From NCBI GenBank assembly GCA_016722705.1, contig JADKGN010000005.1, positions 310,001-374,000 on the forward strand: DNA of 64,000 nt, given 5' to 3'. The DNA is from Candidatus Dechloromonas phosphoritropha. GTDB taxonomy: Bacteria; Pseudomonadota; Gammaproteobacteria; Burkholderiales; Rhodocyclaceae. Positions 1-11,493 of the stretch are shown one piece after another (positions within the stretch are counted from its first letter, which is position 1; every line of letters begins with the position of its first letter). Under the pieces are notes generated by a model, which saw nothing but the letters and a program-made list of their open reading frames with translations, had not been told where the DNA came from and made no database searches. Made by a program: the position numbers and the translations under genes.

Positions 1-1956
1 CAGCGAATCGAAGACCCGGAAGACGTCCATGCCGTTCTTCGCCGCCTGGGCCACGAAATAGCGCACCACATTGTCCGGGTAGTTGGTGTAGCCAACAGCG
101 TTGGAAGCCCGCAGCAGCATCTGCAGCAGCACGTTGGGCGCCGCTTCGCGCAGCTTGCCCAGCCGTTCCCAGGGATCTTCCTTGAGGAAGCGCATGGCGA
201 CGTCGAAGGTGGCGCCACCCCAGCATTCCAGCGAGAGCAGGTCGGGCAGCAGATGTGCATAGTGCGGCGCGACGGCGACCATGTCCGCAGTCCGCATGCG
301 CGTGGCGAACAGCGACTGGTGGGCGTCACGCATGGTGGTGTCGGTGAGCAGGATGCGCTTCTCGTTGCGCATCCACTGGGCAAATTTCTCCGGGCCGAGT
401 TCCAGAAGGCGGTCACGGCTGCCCTTGGGCAAGGCCGCGGCCGGATCGATAAGTGGCAGTAGCGGCGGAGGCAACGGCAGAGCCGGCTTGCAACGGCCCT
501 TCATTTCCGGATTGCCGTTGACCAGGACGTTGCCGATGAACTTGAGCAGGCGCGTGGCGCGGTCGCGGCGGGGCTTGAAGGTGAACAGTTCCGGGGTGTT
601 GTCGATGAAGCGGGTAGTGCACTCACCGCTTTTGAACGACGGATGGGTAATCACGTTTTCTAGGAAGGCCAGGTTGCTCGACACGCCGCGGATACGGAAT
701 TCGCTCAGCGCGCGGCCCATCCGCCGGATCGCTTCCTCGGGATCGTGCCCCTTGGCGGTGACCTTGACCAGCAGGGAATCGTAGTAAGGCGTGATGATCG
801 CGCCAGCATAAGCCGTACCGGCATCGAGGCGGATGCCGGCGCCCGAGGCGCTGCGGTAGGCGGTCAGCCTGCCGTAATCGGGGCTGAACGCCTTTTCCGG
901 ATCCTCGGTGGTCACCCGGCATTGCAGGGCGTGGCCCGACAGGCTGATCCTGTCCTGGGCCGGCAGGTAGTCGTCGACGCCGATGCGGGCGCCTTCGCTG
1001 ATCCGGATCTGCGCCTTGACGATGTCGAGGCCCGTAACTTCTTCGGTGACGGTGTGTTCGACCTGGATGCGCGGATTGACCTCGATGAAATAGAACTCGC
1101 CGGAATCGACGTCCATCAGGAACTCGACGGTGCCGGCGTGGGTGTAATTGACGCCGCGCGCCAGCTTGAGCGCGGACTGGCACAGTCCTTCCCGTTGGGC
1201 ATCGCTCAGGTAAGGGGCCGGTGCGCGTTCGACTACCTTCTGGTTACGGCGCTGCACGGAACAGTCGCGCTCGAACAGGTGCACGAGTTGCCCGTGCTGG
1301 TCGCCCATGATCTGGACTTCGACATGGCGGGCACGAACCACCATCTTTTCCAGATAGAGTTCGTCGTTGCCGAAAGCCGAGGCGGCTTCACGCCGTGCCA
1401 GGTCGATGGCCGGTGCGAGTTCTTCCGCCTGGTTGATCGCCCGCATGCCGCGCCCGCCGCCGCCCCAGCTCGCCTTGAGCATCAGCGGGTAGCCGATATC
1501 CGCGGCGAGGGCGAGACACGTGTCGATATCCCGGGGCAAGGCCTGGGTGGCGGGAACGACGGGCACCAGCACGCGCTCGGCCAGCGCCCGCGCCGCGACC
1601 TTGTTGCCCAGCTCGCGCATGACGTTGGATTTGGGGCCGATGAAGACGATGCCGGCTGTCGCGCAGGCATCGGCAAAGTCCGGATTCTCGGAAAGAAAAC
1701 CGTATCCCGGGTGAATCGCGTCGACCTTGGCCAGCCTGGCGACGCGAATGATGTCGGCGATATCGAGATAGGCGCTGACCGGCTTCCTGCCATCGCCGAC
1801 CAGATAGCTTTCGTCGGCCTTAAAACGGTGCAGGGCGAACCTGTCCTCGTTGGAGTAGATGCCGATGGTGCGAATGCCGAGTTCGCTGGCGGCGCGCATG
1901 ACGCGGATGGCGATTTCGCTGCGGTTGGCGATCAGGATTCGGTGGATGGTCTTCAC
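1..1956 (-). CDS. pyc: Pyruvate carboxylase, N-terminal 652 codons (cut by window start)
   Basis: Biotin-dependent carboxylation of pyruvate to oxaloacetate in the cytosol. I translated the minus strand from a GTG at 1956 (start VKTIHRILIANRSEIAIRVM) and the frame stays open to base 1. The biotin carboxylase/ATP-grasp domain comes first, with the glycine-rich loop GGGGRGM near residue 163 and the FIEVNPRIQVEHT motif. A carboxyltransferase domain opens near residue 528 (LTDTTMRDAHQSL) and continues with ECWGGATFDVAMRF. Both domains in one chain indicate single-polypeptide PYC rather than an acetyl-CoA carboxylase subunit. The biotinyl domain lies outside the window. The gene sits 100 bp downstream of lutB on the same strand, so lactate-derived pyruvate could feed it directly. 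The GTG start has only a weak ribosome site. Confidence 0.93.
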   Translation of the reverse strand, partial: MKTIHRILIANRSEIAIRVMRAASELGIRTIGIYSNEDRFALHRFKADESYLVGDGRKPVSAYLDIADIIRVARLAKVDAIHPGYGFLSENPDFADACATAGIVFIGPKSNVMRELGNKVAARALAERVLVPVVPATQALPRDIDTCLALAADIGYPLMLKASWGGGGRGMRAINQAEELAPAIDLARREAASAFGNDELYLEKMVVRARHVEVQIMGDQHGQLVHLFERDCSVQRRNQKVVERAPAPYLSDAQREGLCQSALKLARGVNYTHAGTVEFLMDVDSGEFYFIEVNPRIQVEHTVTEEVTGLDIVKAQIRISEGARIGVDDYLPAQDRISLSGHALQCRVTTEDPEKAFSPDYGRLTAYRSASGAGIRLDAGTAYAGAIITPYYDSLLVKVTAKGHDPEEAIRRMGRALSEFRIRGVSSNLAFLENVITHPSFKSGECTTRFIDNTPELFTFKPRRDRATRLLKFIGNVLVNGNPEMKGRCKPALPLPPPLLPLIDPAAALPKGSRDRLLELGPEKFAQWMRNEKRILLTDTTMRDAHQSLFATRMRTADMVAVAPHYAHLLPDLLSLECWGGATFDVAMRFLKEDPWERLGKLREAAPNVLLQMLLRASNAVGYTNYPDNVVRYFVAQAAKNGMDVFRVFDSL

Positions 1957-2056
1957 AAGATTGTTCCGATTCGGTGCGTCTAAGCGTTGTTGATCGAATT
2001 GGCGCGGCTTTCCTCCACCAATGCGGAGTCTGTGGCCCGGGCCGCCGGACAGCGCA

Positions 2057-3487
2057 TCACCTGCGTTCCCGCAACATGTCTCGCAAGCGCTTCGACGCCG
2101 GCTTCAGCGGTACCCGTACTGATGTCCATGCTCCCTGTTTCGATGGCATCAGCCAGGCAAAGCGGCTCCCCAGCCAGGTCGCGAGCCCATACAGCGACGG
2201 TGAGCGATAAACCATCGCCCATCCACGCCAGACGGAGGTCATCAGCCGGCTATACCCCGCCCCCTGGCCACGCATGGCCGGGTTGGCATGCGGTTCGCTG
2301 AATGACTCTTCGCGCAGGCGCATCAGCAGGTCGGGAATCGGAATCTTCACCGGGCAAACCTCGCCGCAGGCGCCGCACAGCGACGAAGCGGTGGCCATAT
2401 TTTTGGTGGCTTCCAGCCCGAGCAGGTGCGGTGAGATGATCTGGCCAATCGGTCCGGGGTAGGTGGTGCCGTAGGCGTGGCCGCCGATACGGGTGTAGAC
2501 CGGGCAGTGGTTCATGCAGGCGCCACAGCGAATGCACTGCAGGGTCTTGCGCAATTGTTCGTCGGCGTAGGCCTGGCTGCGGCCGTTGTCGAGCAGCACC
2601 AGGTGCACTTCTCCCGGGCCGTCCTTTTCGTGGGGCTTACGCGGGCCGGAGATCATGTTGAAGTAGGTCGAGATGTTCTGGCCGGTGGCCGAGCGGGTCA
2701 GCAGCGAGAGCAGCGGCGGCACGTGTTCGAGCTTTTCGACGATTTTCTCGATGCCGGTGATCGCAATATGCACCGGCGGCACGGTAGTGCTCATCCGGCC
2801 GTTGCCTTCGTTCTCGACCAGACACAGCGTGCCGGTTTCGGCGACGGCGAAATTGACGCCGGAGAGGCCGATGTCGGCAACGAGGAATTTCTCGCGCAGC
2901 ACTTTGCGGCCGATCTGGATCAGTTCGTCTACATTGTCGGTGTAATCGACGCCCGGCACCTTCTCGTGAAAGAGCTTGGCGATCTCTTCCTTGGTCTTGT
3001 GGATGGCCGGCATGATGATGTGTGAGGGCTTTTCGCCGGCCAGCTGGACGATGTATTCGCCCATGTCCGATTCCAGCGCACCGATGCCGGCCGCTTCGGC
3101 GGCGTGGTTCAGTTCGACTTCCTCGCTGACCATCGACTTGCCCTTGATCATCAGCTTCGCCGTGTGTTTTTGACAAATGCCGAGGATGATGGTGTTGGCT
3201 TCGTCCGGTGTTTCGGCCCAATGCACCCGGATGCCGTTGCGCGTCAGGTTTTCTTCCAGTTGCACCAGGAGTTCCGGCAACTTGCCGAGGTTGTACTGGC
3301 GAATATGCTCGCCCAGCGTGCGCAGGCTTTCCAGTTCTTCCGCATCGGGGAACTGGCTGATGCGCTTGTCGATCAGGAAATCCATCGCGCCGCGGAAGCT
3401 CTGGCGCAGGAAGGGGTTGTCGACAACCTCTTTGGCCCGGGCGCGGAAGCCTTCGGAGGGCATAAAATTCATTGCGTGTTCGCTCAT
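2057..3487 (-). CDS. lutB: L-lactate oxidation iron-sulfur protein LutB (LldF)
   Basis: Electron-transfer subunit of the LutABC L-lactate dehydrogenase, 476 aa. The N-terminal two thirds is an LUD domain (AETGTLCLVENEGNGRMSTT). Two ferredoxin-type clusters follow: CIRCGACMNHCPVY near residue 314 and CGACGEVCPVKIP near residue 369. A C-terminal LutB tail completes the family architecture. The start ATG overlaps the lutC stop (ATGA), which implies translational coupling. Gene order is lutA-lutC-lutB, unlike the A-B-C order of Bacillus. Confidence 0.93.
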   Translation of the reverse strand: MSEHAMNFMPSEGFRARAKEVVDNPFLRQSFRGAMDFLIDKRISQFPDAEELESLRTLGEHIRQYNLGKLPELLVQLEENLTRNGIRVHWAETPDEANTIILGICQKHTAKLMIKGKSMVSEEVELNHAAEAAGIGALESDMGEYIVQLAGEKPSHIIMPAIHKTKEEIAKLFHEKVPGVDYTDNVDELIQIGRKVLREKFLVADIGLSGVNFAVAETGTLCLVENEGNGRMSTTVPPVHIAITGIEKIVEKLEHVPPLLSLLTRSATGQNISTYFNMISGPRKPHEKDGPGEVHLVLLDNGRSQAYADEQLRKTLQCIRCGACMNHCPVYTRIGGHAYGTTYPGPIGQIISPHLLGLEATKNMATASSLCGACGEVCPVKIPIPDLLMRLREESFSEPHANPAMRGQGAGYSRLMTSVWRGWAMVYRSPSLYGLATWLGSRFAWLMPSKQGAWTSVRVPLKPASKRLRDMLRERR

Positions 3488-4152
3488 GCCGCTTCTCCCA
3501 TCAGCAAAATGACCAGTTCCTTCGGGCCATGCGCACCATAGGCCAGCGTGACCTGGATGTCCGCCGTCTTGGAGGGGCCGGAAATCAGCAGGGCGTTGGT
3601 CGGCAGGCCATCCTTCCAGTTTTCGCTTTGCATCGCCTCGTAGAAGGTGTTGTAGATTTTGCCGGCATCGAGCAGCACGATATGCACCGGTGGCACCAGT
3701 GACATCAGGCGCGGCTCATCGGCGTCCGGCCACAGCACCAGCGTGCCGGTTTCGGCGATCGCGGCGCGGGCCGTGGTCAGGCTGGCCGGGGTGTGGTGGA
3801 ACATTTCATCCTTCCACGCCTCGATGGCCTGATCGTAGCCCTTGCAGGCGATGCCGCTTGCTGACAGCACGCTCATCGCCTGCTGGCCGTGGTCGGCGCC
3901 GGGCGCAACCAGCAACTCGGTCAGTCCCTTGGTGTGCAGGATTTCATTCAGATTTTTTACCCAGTTTTCCGCGTTGACCGCAACAACCTCGGCGTGGGCG
4001 AGTTCAATCAGGCGGCGAAAGCGGGCGGCCTTTTCACTGCTGGTTTCAACCAGGCGATGGCCGGCAAACCAGCCGGCGACATCGGGTGCAGGGCGGTTCT
4101 CGGCCGGTGCGCCGGCCTTTAGTTTGGCGAGAATGCGATCACGGGCGCTCAT
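3484..4152 (-). CDS. lutC: LUD-domain lactate utilization protein LutC (LldG)
   Basis: 222-aa LUD-domain protein, the smallest subunit of the LutABC lactate oxidation complex. The diagnostic core is AETGTLVLWPDADEPR around residue 130, followed by MSLVPPVHIVL and the C-terminal segment GPSKTADIQ. The ATG at 4152 is preceded by AGGAG on the minus strand and overlaps the end of lutA by four bases. lutB overlaps its stop in the same way, so the three genes are one coupled operon. The precise chemistry of this subunit in the complex is not established. Confidence 0.9.
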   Translation of the reverse strand: MSARDRILAKLKAGAPAENRPAPDVAGWFAGHRLVETSSEKAARFRRLIELAHAEVVAVNAENWVKNLNEILHTKGLTELLVAPGADHGQQAMSVLSASGIACKGYDQAIEAWKDEMFHHTPASLTTARAAIAETGTLVLWPDADEPRLMSLVPPVHIVLLDAGKIYNTFYEAMQSENWKDGLPTNALLISGPSKTADIQVTLAYGAHGPKELVILLMGEAA

Positions 4153-4943
4153 TTGTTGCTCCTCCCTTCTGTCCGCCGCAGCAGGAAGCTGGCGATGTGT
4201 TCGCCAGGCAGGCTGGGCTGCGTGCGGCCTTCCTGTTCATCTTTCCACGCCGCATGCCCGAGGATGTTCATCAGGCAACCGCAGTCGGCGCTGACGACGC
4301 GCTCGGCGCCGGTCGCCTTGAGCGCCTTGACCTTATCCCCGACCATGGCACCGGAAATCTCCGGCTGCTTGATCGAGAAGGTGCCGCCAAAACCGCAGCA
4401 CTCCGACTCATGATCCTGTTGCGCGACAATGACTTTTTTCAGGTCGCCGAGCAGCTTGCGTCCGGTCAGATGGACACCCATTTCGCGGCGCGCCGAGCAG
4501 GAGGTGTGCAGCACCACAGTGCAGTCGCTGCCCTTGTCTTCCGGCTGCCAGCCGAGAACATTAACCAGAAAATCGGTGAATTCGTAAATGCGTGCCGACA
4601 ATTTCTCGGCCTGCACCTTGCGCGCCAAGTCGTCGGCGAACAGGGTCGGGTAATGGTGTTTCATCATCCCGGCGCAGGAGCCGGACGGCACGACTACCGG
4701 CCAGTCGTTCGGGAACAGGGTCAGCTGGTGCGCCGCCACCTTGCGCGCTTCGTCGGGAAATCCGCTGGTATGGGCGGGTTGACCGCAACAGGTCTGTTCT
4801 TGAGGGAAATGCACGCGGATTCCTTCGCGCTCGAGGAGGGCGATGGCGTCCATGCCGGCACCGGGGAAGAACTGGTCGATCACGCAGGTGGCGAAGAAAT
4901 AAACGTCGCCTGGCCGACGCGGTGGGTTTCCTTGTTCGCTCAT
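4149..4943 (-). CDS. lutA: L-lactate oxidation protein LutA (LldE), two CCG domains
   Basis: 264-aa cysteine-rich subunit of the LutABC L-lactate dehydrogenase. It carries two CCG domains typical of heterodisulfide-reductase-like subunits: CCGQPAHTSG near residue 51 and CCGFGGTFS near residue 179, each with a partner Cys (ATCVIDQF, SADCGC). It is the first gene of the operon. The start ATG at 4943 has GGAGG just upstream, and a perfect GntR-type operator lies 18-32 bp before it, so transcription is probably lactate-responsive. Neither an lldD flavoprotein nor a lactate permease is next to it. Confidence 0.92.
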   Translation of the reverse strand: MSEQGNPPRRPGDVYFFATCVIDQFFPGAGMDAIALLEREGIRVHFPQEQTCCGQPAHTSGFPDEARKVAAHQLTLFPNDWPVVVPSGSCAGMMKHHYPTLFADDLARKVQAEKLSARIYEFTDFLVNVLGWQPEDKGSDCTVVLHTSCSARREMGVHLTGRKLLGDLKKVIVAQQDHESECCGFGGTFSIKQPEISGAMVGDKVKALKATGAERVVSADCGCLMNILGHAAWKDEQEGRTQPSLPGEHIASFLLRRTEGRSNK

Positions 4944-4960
4944 CGTGCCTCCGTTGGTAA

Positions 4961-4975
4961 ATTGGTAAGACCAAT
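4961..4975. promoter_or_regulatory. LldR/PdhR-like operator upstream of lutA
   Basis: Perfect inverted repeat ATTGGT-aag-ACCAAT. It matches the TGGT-N3-ACCA core bound by FadR-subfamily GntR regulators such as LldR and PdhR. It lies between the divergent lutA and the GntR gene, close to the lutA start, which suits repression of the lut operon. Confidence 0.75.
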
Positions 4976-5075
4976 AACTTCCGTGTCAGGAATGAACAAT
5001 ACATCGGTTGTTTGGTAAATGATATAGGGGTTTTTCCGGAGCTTGCGCTTGACCGGCTTGCTGACTAAAATGACG

Positions 5076-5086
5076 TGGTCTTACCA
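5076..5086. promoter_or_regulatory. Second LldR/PdhR-like operator, at the regulator's own start
   Basis: Inverted repeat TGGT-ctt-ACCA, the same core as the site at 4961 but with imperfect flanks. A candidate GTG start at 5075 would fall inside it, so the ATG at 5108 is more likely the true start and this site would give autoregulation. The two operators are about 110 bp apart, which would permit looping between bound dimers. Confidence 0.6.
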
Positions 5087-5107
5087 ATTGAAGTGCCGAA
5101 TTCATCC

Positions 5108-5893
5108 ATGCCGCAAACCAAGGTGCAGGTTCCGCGTATTTCCGATGCCGTCGCCGCGTCGCTCGAGCGCCGCATTCTGGAAGGCTCGCTCAAGCCCGGC
5201 GATCGTCTGCCGCCGGAGCGTGAACTGGCAACTGAATTCGGCGTCTCGCGCCCGTCGTTGCGTGAAGCCATCCGGAAACTTGCCTCCAAGGGACTGGTGC
5301 AGAGCCGCCAGGGTGGCGGTACGTATCTGACCGATCGTCTCGAGTCAAGTTTCTTCGATCCCTGGCAGAACATGCTGGGGGAGCATCCCAATCTACGCGA
5401 GGACATGCTCGAATTCCGCCGCATGCTCGAAGGGCAGGCTGCCGAATGGGCCGCCGAACGGGCGACAGAGGCTGACCAGACGCGCCTCGACCAGGCTTTC
5501 ACAGCCCTCAACGATGCCTTCCTCGCCAATGATCTGGATAGCCGTTCGCGCGCCGACATCGCTTTTCATCAGACCATCGGCGAGGCCTCGCACAATGTGT
5601 TGGTCGGCCATCTCTCGGCGACCCTGCTGCGCCTGATGCACGACAACATCCGTCTGAATCTGGGCGAGTTGCGGAGCGTTCCCGCCGCCGGCTCGTTGCT
5701 GATGCGCCAGCACGAAGCGATGCACGCGGCGATCCGCGAGCGCAAGCCGGTTGCCGCCCGCGCCGCCGCCGAAACCCACATCGATTTCGTCCGCGAAACG
5801 CTGGCCCAGTCGCTGCGCTCGGCCGCGCGGCGCGAAACGGCCGCCCGGCGTCTGCACACCGAATTTTCACCTTCCGATTCACATTTTTCCTGA
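5108..5893 (+). CDS. GntR-family (FadR/LldR type) transcriptional regulator
   Basis: 261-aa regulator with an N-terminal winged helix (ERELATEFGVSRPSLREAIR, about residues 37-56, then QGGGTYL). A helical FCD ligand-binding domain follows, with AEWAAERATEADQ, the metal-type residues in ADIAFHQTIGEASHN, and a final AAAETHIDFV. Position and operators indicate control of the divergent lutACB operon by lactate or pyruvate. A GTG at 5075 would add 11 residues but lies in the operator, so I chose the ATG at 5108. LldR and PdhR cannot be told apart here; context favours an LldR-like role. Confidence 0.85.
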   Translation: MPQTKVQVPRISDAVAASLERRILEGSLKPGDRLPPERELATEFGVSRPSLREAIRKLASKGLVQSRQGGGTYLTDRLESSFFDPWQNMLGEHPNLREDMLEFRRMLEGQAAEWAAERATEADQTRLDQAFTALNDAFLANDLDSRSRADIAFHQTIGEASHNVLVGHLSATLLRLMHDNIRLNLGELRSVPAAGSLLMRQHEAMHAAIRERKPVAARAAAETHIDFVRETLAQSLRSAARRETAARRLHTEFSPSDSHFS

Positions 5894-5917
5894 CTGGATA
5901 TTCTGAAAGGAATCCGC

Positions 5918-8293
<2,376 letters not shown>

Positions 8294-8328
8294 TTGTTGC
8301 GGTCGACTGCAGAAAACAGGCAAAAATG

Positions 8329-8354
8329 AATAGGCCGGGGAAACCCGGCCTATT
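8329..8354 (+). terminator. Hairpin downstream of ppsA, likely terminator
   Basis: Perfect 11-bp stem AATAGGCCGGG / CCCGGCCTATT closed by a GAAA tetraloop, 35 bp after the ppsA stop. The 3' side continues CTATTC rather than a clean T-run, so it is a good hairpin with a weak U-tract. Confidence 0.65.
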
Positions 8355-8637
8355 CTATTCAAGGTGGATATTGGGTGTCTCAGGTCGACCCATAGCACTC
8401 AATCACGGGAGTCTGCAATCAGGAAACAGGATTCTCGAACTGAGCGGCAGCAATGTAAATGGACCAGACCTTTGTCATGCCAAGGTATTGACGCGTAGCG
8501 CATGATGTACGACAAGTCATCGGCGATGCCTGTCAGAAATAATCGCTGCGCCGTGGGACTAACCACCTAGCCCAAATGCGACATGAATGATTGTTCACCA
8601 AGCAAAATCATATTGCTGAATAATTTGCCACATTCGA
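8355..8637. other. Intergenic region with no gene seen
   Basis: AT-richer spacer between the ppsA hairpin and the AraC regulator. I see no ORF with a ribosome site, no tRNA and no clear operator. It marks the change from core metabolism to the accessory region. Confidence 0.5.
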
Positions 8638-9741
8638 ATGTCGGGAAAATCCATGATTTTTGAACCAATGCACGCTCGATCAACAGCATTTTTCGGCAAC
8701 GTGCAAACAGGTTGCCTCCGCGTTCAGCCGATCATGCACATTGCCCAAACGATCAGCGAATTGGGTGGCGACCCGCATCAGGTGTTTGCCGCCGTCGGAG
8801 TCAGTGCGGACTTGTTCGCTCATCCTGACAATGTGATTTCGTTTGAGATGATGGGAAATTTGTTCAAACAAAGCGTAGAGGCAACCGGATGCCAGCACTT
8901 CGGCTTGCAATTGGGGGCCGGCGCCACTGCCAATCCACTGGGTTTGCTTGGCGAAGTCATAGGCCAGTGCGTTGATGTCGGAACGGCGATTGCCTATTTG
9001 CAGCAAAACTTTCATCTGCATGATCGTGGTGCATTGGCGACCCGCACAATCGAAGGTCCGATGGCATCACTTGGGTACGTCGTGTTTGACGGCAGTATCC
9101 CCGCTATCGATCAAATCAGCGATGCTGTGATAGGGATCGGCGTGGGAATAATGCGTGCGTTGTGCGGCCCGGAATGGCGACCGACATCAATCAAGTTGCC
9201 GCATCGTCGACCGGACAATGTGCGCCCGTACCAGAAATATTTCGGTTTTATCCCCGAGTTTGATGCAGAACGTGTAGCCCTGTATTTCCCGACCCTGGAC
9301 TTCAAACGGAAAATTGCTGGTGCCGACCCCGAGAAATTTGCCGTACTAAAAGAAGACCTGAAGACTATCGCCAGCCTGAATGATTTGAGTTTCGTCGATC
9401 AGGTGCAGCGAGTTGTCTATGGGCTCGTGGCGCTACGCCGGTGTTCGCTCGACGAGGTTTGCGCCCAGTTTTCGATGAACAAGCGGCGCGCAAATCGACT
9501 GCTTGAACGCGAGGGAACGACCTACCATCGAATTATGCAGGACGCCCTGCGTATTCATGCTGAAAGGTTGATTGTCAATACGGACATGAATTTTGGAAAA
9601 ATCGCTGCGGCACTTAACTATGCCGATGCCAGCGTATTTTCGCGTGCCTTTCGTGGCTGGCATGGCTGCTCGCCCAAGGTGTGGCGGGCAGAGAACTCTC
9701 AGCCCGCCGCCATTGTGTCGCGTTCTGCAAAGAAATTATAA
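8638..9741 (+). CDS. AraC-family regulator with OruR-type sensor domain
   Basis: 367-aa regulator. The N-terminal 200 residues resemble the arabinose-binding-like domain of the OruR/ArgR AraC subgroup (IMHIAQTISELGGDPHQVFA, then GQCVDVGTAIAYL). The C-terminal half has two helix-turn-helix motifs: CSLDEVCAQFSMNKRRANRL, and NFGKIAAALNYADASVFSRA followed by FRGWHGCSPKVWR. It directly precedes two DUF1254 genes on the same strand and may regulate them. The effector is unknown. The ATG at 8638 is the first in frame; an internal ATG six codons later is an alternative. Confidence 0.85.
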   Translation: MSGKSMIFEPMHARSTAFFGNVQTGCLRVQPIMHIAQTISELGGDPHQVFAAVGVSADLFAHPDNVISFEMMGNLFKQSVEATGCQHFGLQLGAGATANPLGLLGEVIGQCVDVGTAIAYLQQNFHLHDRGALATRTIEGPMASLGYVVFDGSIPAIDQISDAVIGIGVGIMRALCGPEWRPTSIKLPHRRPDNVRPYQKYFGFIPEFDAERVALYFPTLDFKRKIAGADPEKFAVLKEDLKTIASLNDLSFVDQVQRVVYGLVALRRCSLDEVCAQFSMNKRRANRLLEREGTTYHRIMQDALRIHAERLIVNTDMNFGKIAAALNYADASVFSRAFRGWHGCSPKVWRAENSQPAAIVSRSAKKL

Positions 9742-9812
9742 GCAGATTACCCCACAATGCTTTCCAGGCCAGCTTGATCAGAAAGCCATCTCAATTCCTG
9801 GAAGGTCATCAC

Positions 9813-9926
9813 ATGAATGCACGGCATTGTTCATCAGCATTGATTACATCAATGGGTGTTCTTTGCGCTGTCTTGGTTGTACCTGCGCATTACGGCCCGC
9901 TGGAGCCGTGGATCAGCAAAAACTAG
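9813..9926 (+). CDS. 37-aa ORF with signal-peptide-like sequence
   Basis: A short ORF with a credible ribosome site (GGAAGG about 10 bp before the ATG). It encodes a hydrophobic stretch, SALITSMGVLCAVLVVPAH, that looks like a signal peptide, then stops after GPLEPWISKN. It may be the truncated head of an exported protein, since the neighbouring DUF1254 proteins are exported, or a small membrane peptide. I do not recognise it. The remaining 140 bp up to the next gene hold nothing evident. Confidence 0.3.
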   Translation: MNARHCSSALITSMGVLCAVLVVPAHYGPLEPWISKN

Positions 9927-10069
9927 CGTCCCAGAGAGGTCGAGTCGGTCAAATAGCTTACTGTTGCAGTACCTTTTGGAGCCTGGCCTTACGTGTCTGA
10001 AGACAATGAAGACCAGGTCAACAAGCGTTCGATACGGCACAAACAAGTCATAAATCAGGAGTCATCAAT

Positions 10070-11488
10070 ATGAAAACATTCCTTCACACCAGCTTCAAAC
10101 TGGCGATGGCTAGCGTGCTTGCGCTGACTTTGTTGCCGGCCGGGGCTGCCAGTACGACTGCTGCACCCGCTGTCACTCCCGCCGAAGCCCGCGCCATCGC
10201 CAAGGAAGCCTACATCTACGGCTACCCGCTGGTGGACAACTACCGGGTCCAGTACGCCTACTACGTGAACAAGAGCAATCCCAATTTCAAAGCGCCCTGG
10301 AACCAGATCACGAACATCAACAACGTCTTCACGCCAGCCGATACGGCGGTGCAGACGCCCAATTCGGACACGCCCTATTCCTGGATAGGCCTGGACCTGC
10401 GCGCCGAGCCGATCGTGCTTTCCGTGCCGGCGATCGACAAGAAGCGCTACTACGACGTGCAGATGTGGGACGCCTACACCTACATCATCGGCTACGCGGG
10501 TTCGAGAACCACGGGCAACGAGGCCGGCAATTTCATGATCGCCGGTCCGGGCTGGAAGGGCGAGACGCCCAAGGGCATCAAGAAGGTGTACGTGTCCGAT
10601 ACCGACTTCGGCGTGGTCGTGTTTCGCACGCAATTGTTCGATGCGGCCGACATCGACAACGTCAGGAAGATCCAGGCCCAATACAAGTCGCAGCCGCTGT
10701 CGGCTTTCTTGGGCACAAAGCCACCACCGGTCGCACCGGCCGTGAACTTCATCAAGCCGTTGACCAAGGAAGAGCAGAAGACTTCACTGGAGTTCTTTAA
10801 CATCATGAACTTCGTGCTGGGCTACAGCCCGACGGTGCCGAGCGAGGTGGCCCTCAGGGAACGCTTCGCCAAGATCGGCATCGAGGGTGGCAAGACCTTC
10901 GACCCCGCCAAGCTCTCACCTGAAATCAAGGCCGCCATCGAGCAAGGCCGCGCCGACGCCTGGCAGGCCTTTGCCGGTGGAGTGAAGCAGATGGAGGAAG
11001 GCAAGCTCACCTCCGGTGATGTCTTTGGCAGCCGCGAATTCCTGAAGGACAACTACTTGAACCGCTGGCTCGGCACCATCGGCATCTACGGCAACGCCAA
11101 AGAAGAGGCGATGTATCCGATTTACCGCGTGGACAGCGAAGGCAAACCACTCAGTGGTGCCAATCGCTACACGCTGCGCTTTGCCCCCGGCCAGTACCCG
11201 CCCGTTCACGCCTTCTGGTCGCTGACGATGTACGACTTGCCGCAAAGCCTGCTGGTGGCCAATCCGATCAACCGCTACCTCATCAACTCACCGATGCTGC
11301 CGCAGATGAAGAAGGATGCCGACGGCGGGCTCACCCTCTACATCCAGAGTCAATCGCCCGGCAAGGACAAGGAGTCCAACTGGCTGCCCGCGCCGAAAGG
11401 GCCGTTTGCCACCTACATGCGCCTGTACTGGCCGAAACAAGCCGCACTGGACGGCTCGTGGACGCAGCCCAAGTTGATCAAGGAGTAA
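10070..11488 (+). CDS. Exported DUF1254/DUF1214 protein
   Basis: 472 aa. A Sec signal peptide (LAMASVLALTLLPAGAAST) is followed by a DUF1254 domain (AKEAYIYGYPLVDNY, then PNSDTPYSWIGLDLRAEPIV) and a C-terminal DUF1214 domain (RFAPGQYPPVHAFWSLTMYD, then NRYLINSP). It is probably periplasmic, and the family's biochemical function is not settled. The ribosome site is AGGAGT before ATG 10070. The next DUF1254 gene starts 5 bp after its stop, so the two are co-transcribed and probably work together. Confidence 0.88.
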   Translation: MKTFLHTSFKLAMASVLALTLLPAGAASTTAAPAVTPAEARAIAKEAYIYGYPLVDNYRVQYAYYVNKSNPNFKAPWNQITNINNVFTPADTAVQTPNSDTPYSWIGLDLRAEPIVLSVPAIDKKRYYDVQMWDAYTYIIGYAGSRTTGNEAGNFMIAGPGWKGETPKGIKKVYVSDTDFGVVVFRTQLFDAADIDNVRKIQAQYKSQPLSAFLGTKPPPVAPAVNFIKPLTKEEQKTSLEFFNIMNFVLGYSPTVPSEVALRERFAKIGIEGGKTFDPAKLSPEIKAAIEQGRADAWQAFAGGVKQMEEGKLTSGDVFGSREFLKDNYLNRWLGTIGIYGNAKEEAMYPIYRVDSEGKPLSGANRYTLRFAPGQYPPVHAFWSLTMYDLPQSLLVANPINRYLINSPMLPQMKKDADGGLTLYIQSQSPGKDKESNWLPAPKGPFATYMRLYWPKQAALDGSWTQPKLIKE

Positions 11489-11493
11489 TGCCG

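Noticed and set aside
745..1983. 412-codon open frame on the plus strand
   Set aside because: It is antisense to the pyruvate carboxylase gene, which shows full domain motifs in its own frame; long antisense frames are common in GC-rich DNA.
1980..2222. 80-codon minus-strand frame after lutB
   Set aside because: Most of it overlaps lutB out of frame and no ribosome site or domain is visible.
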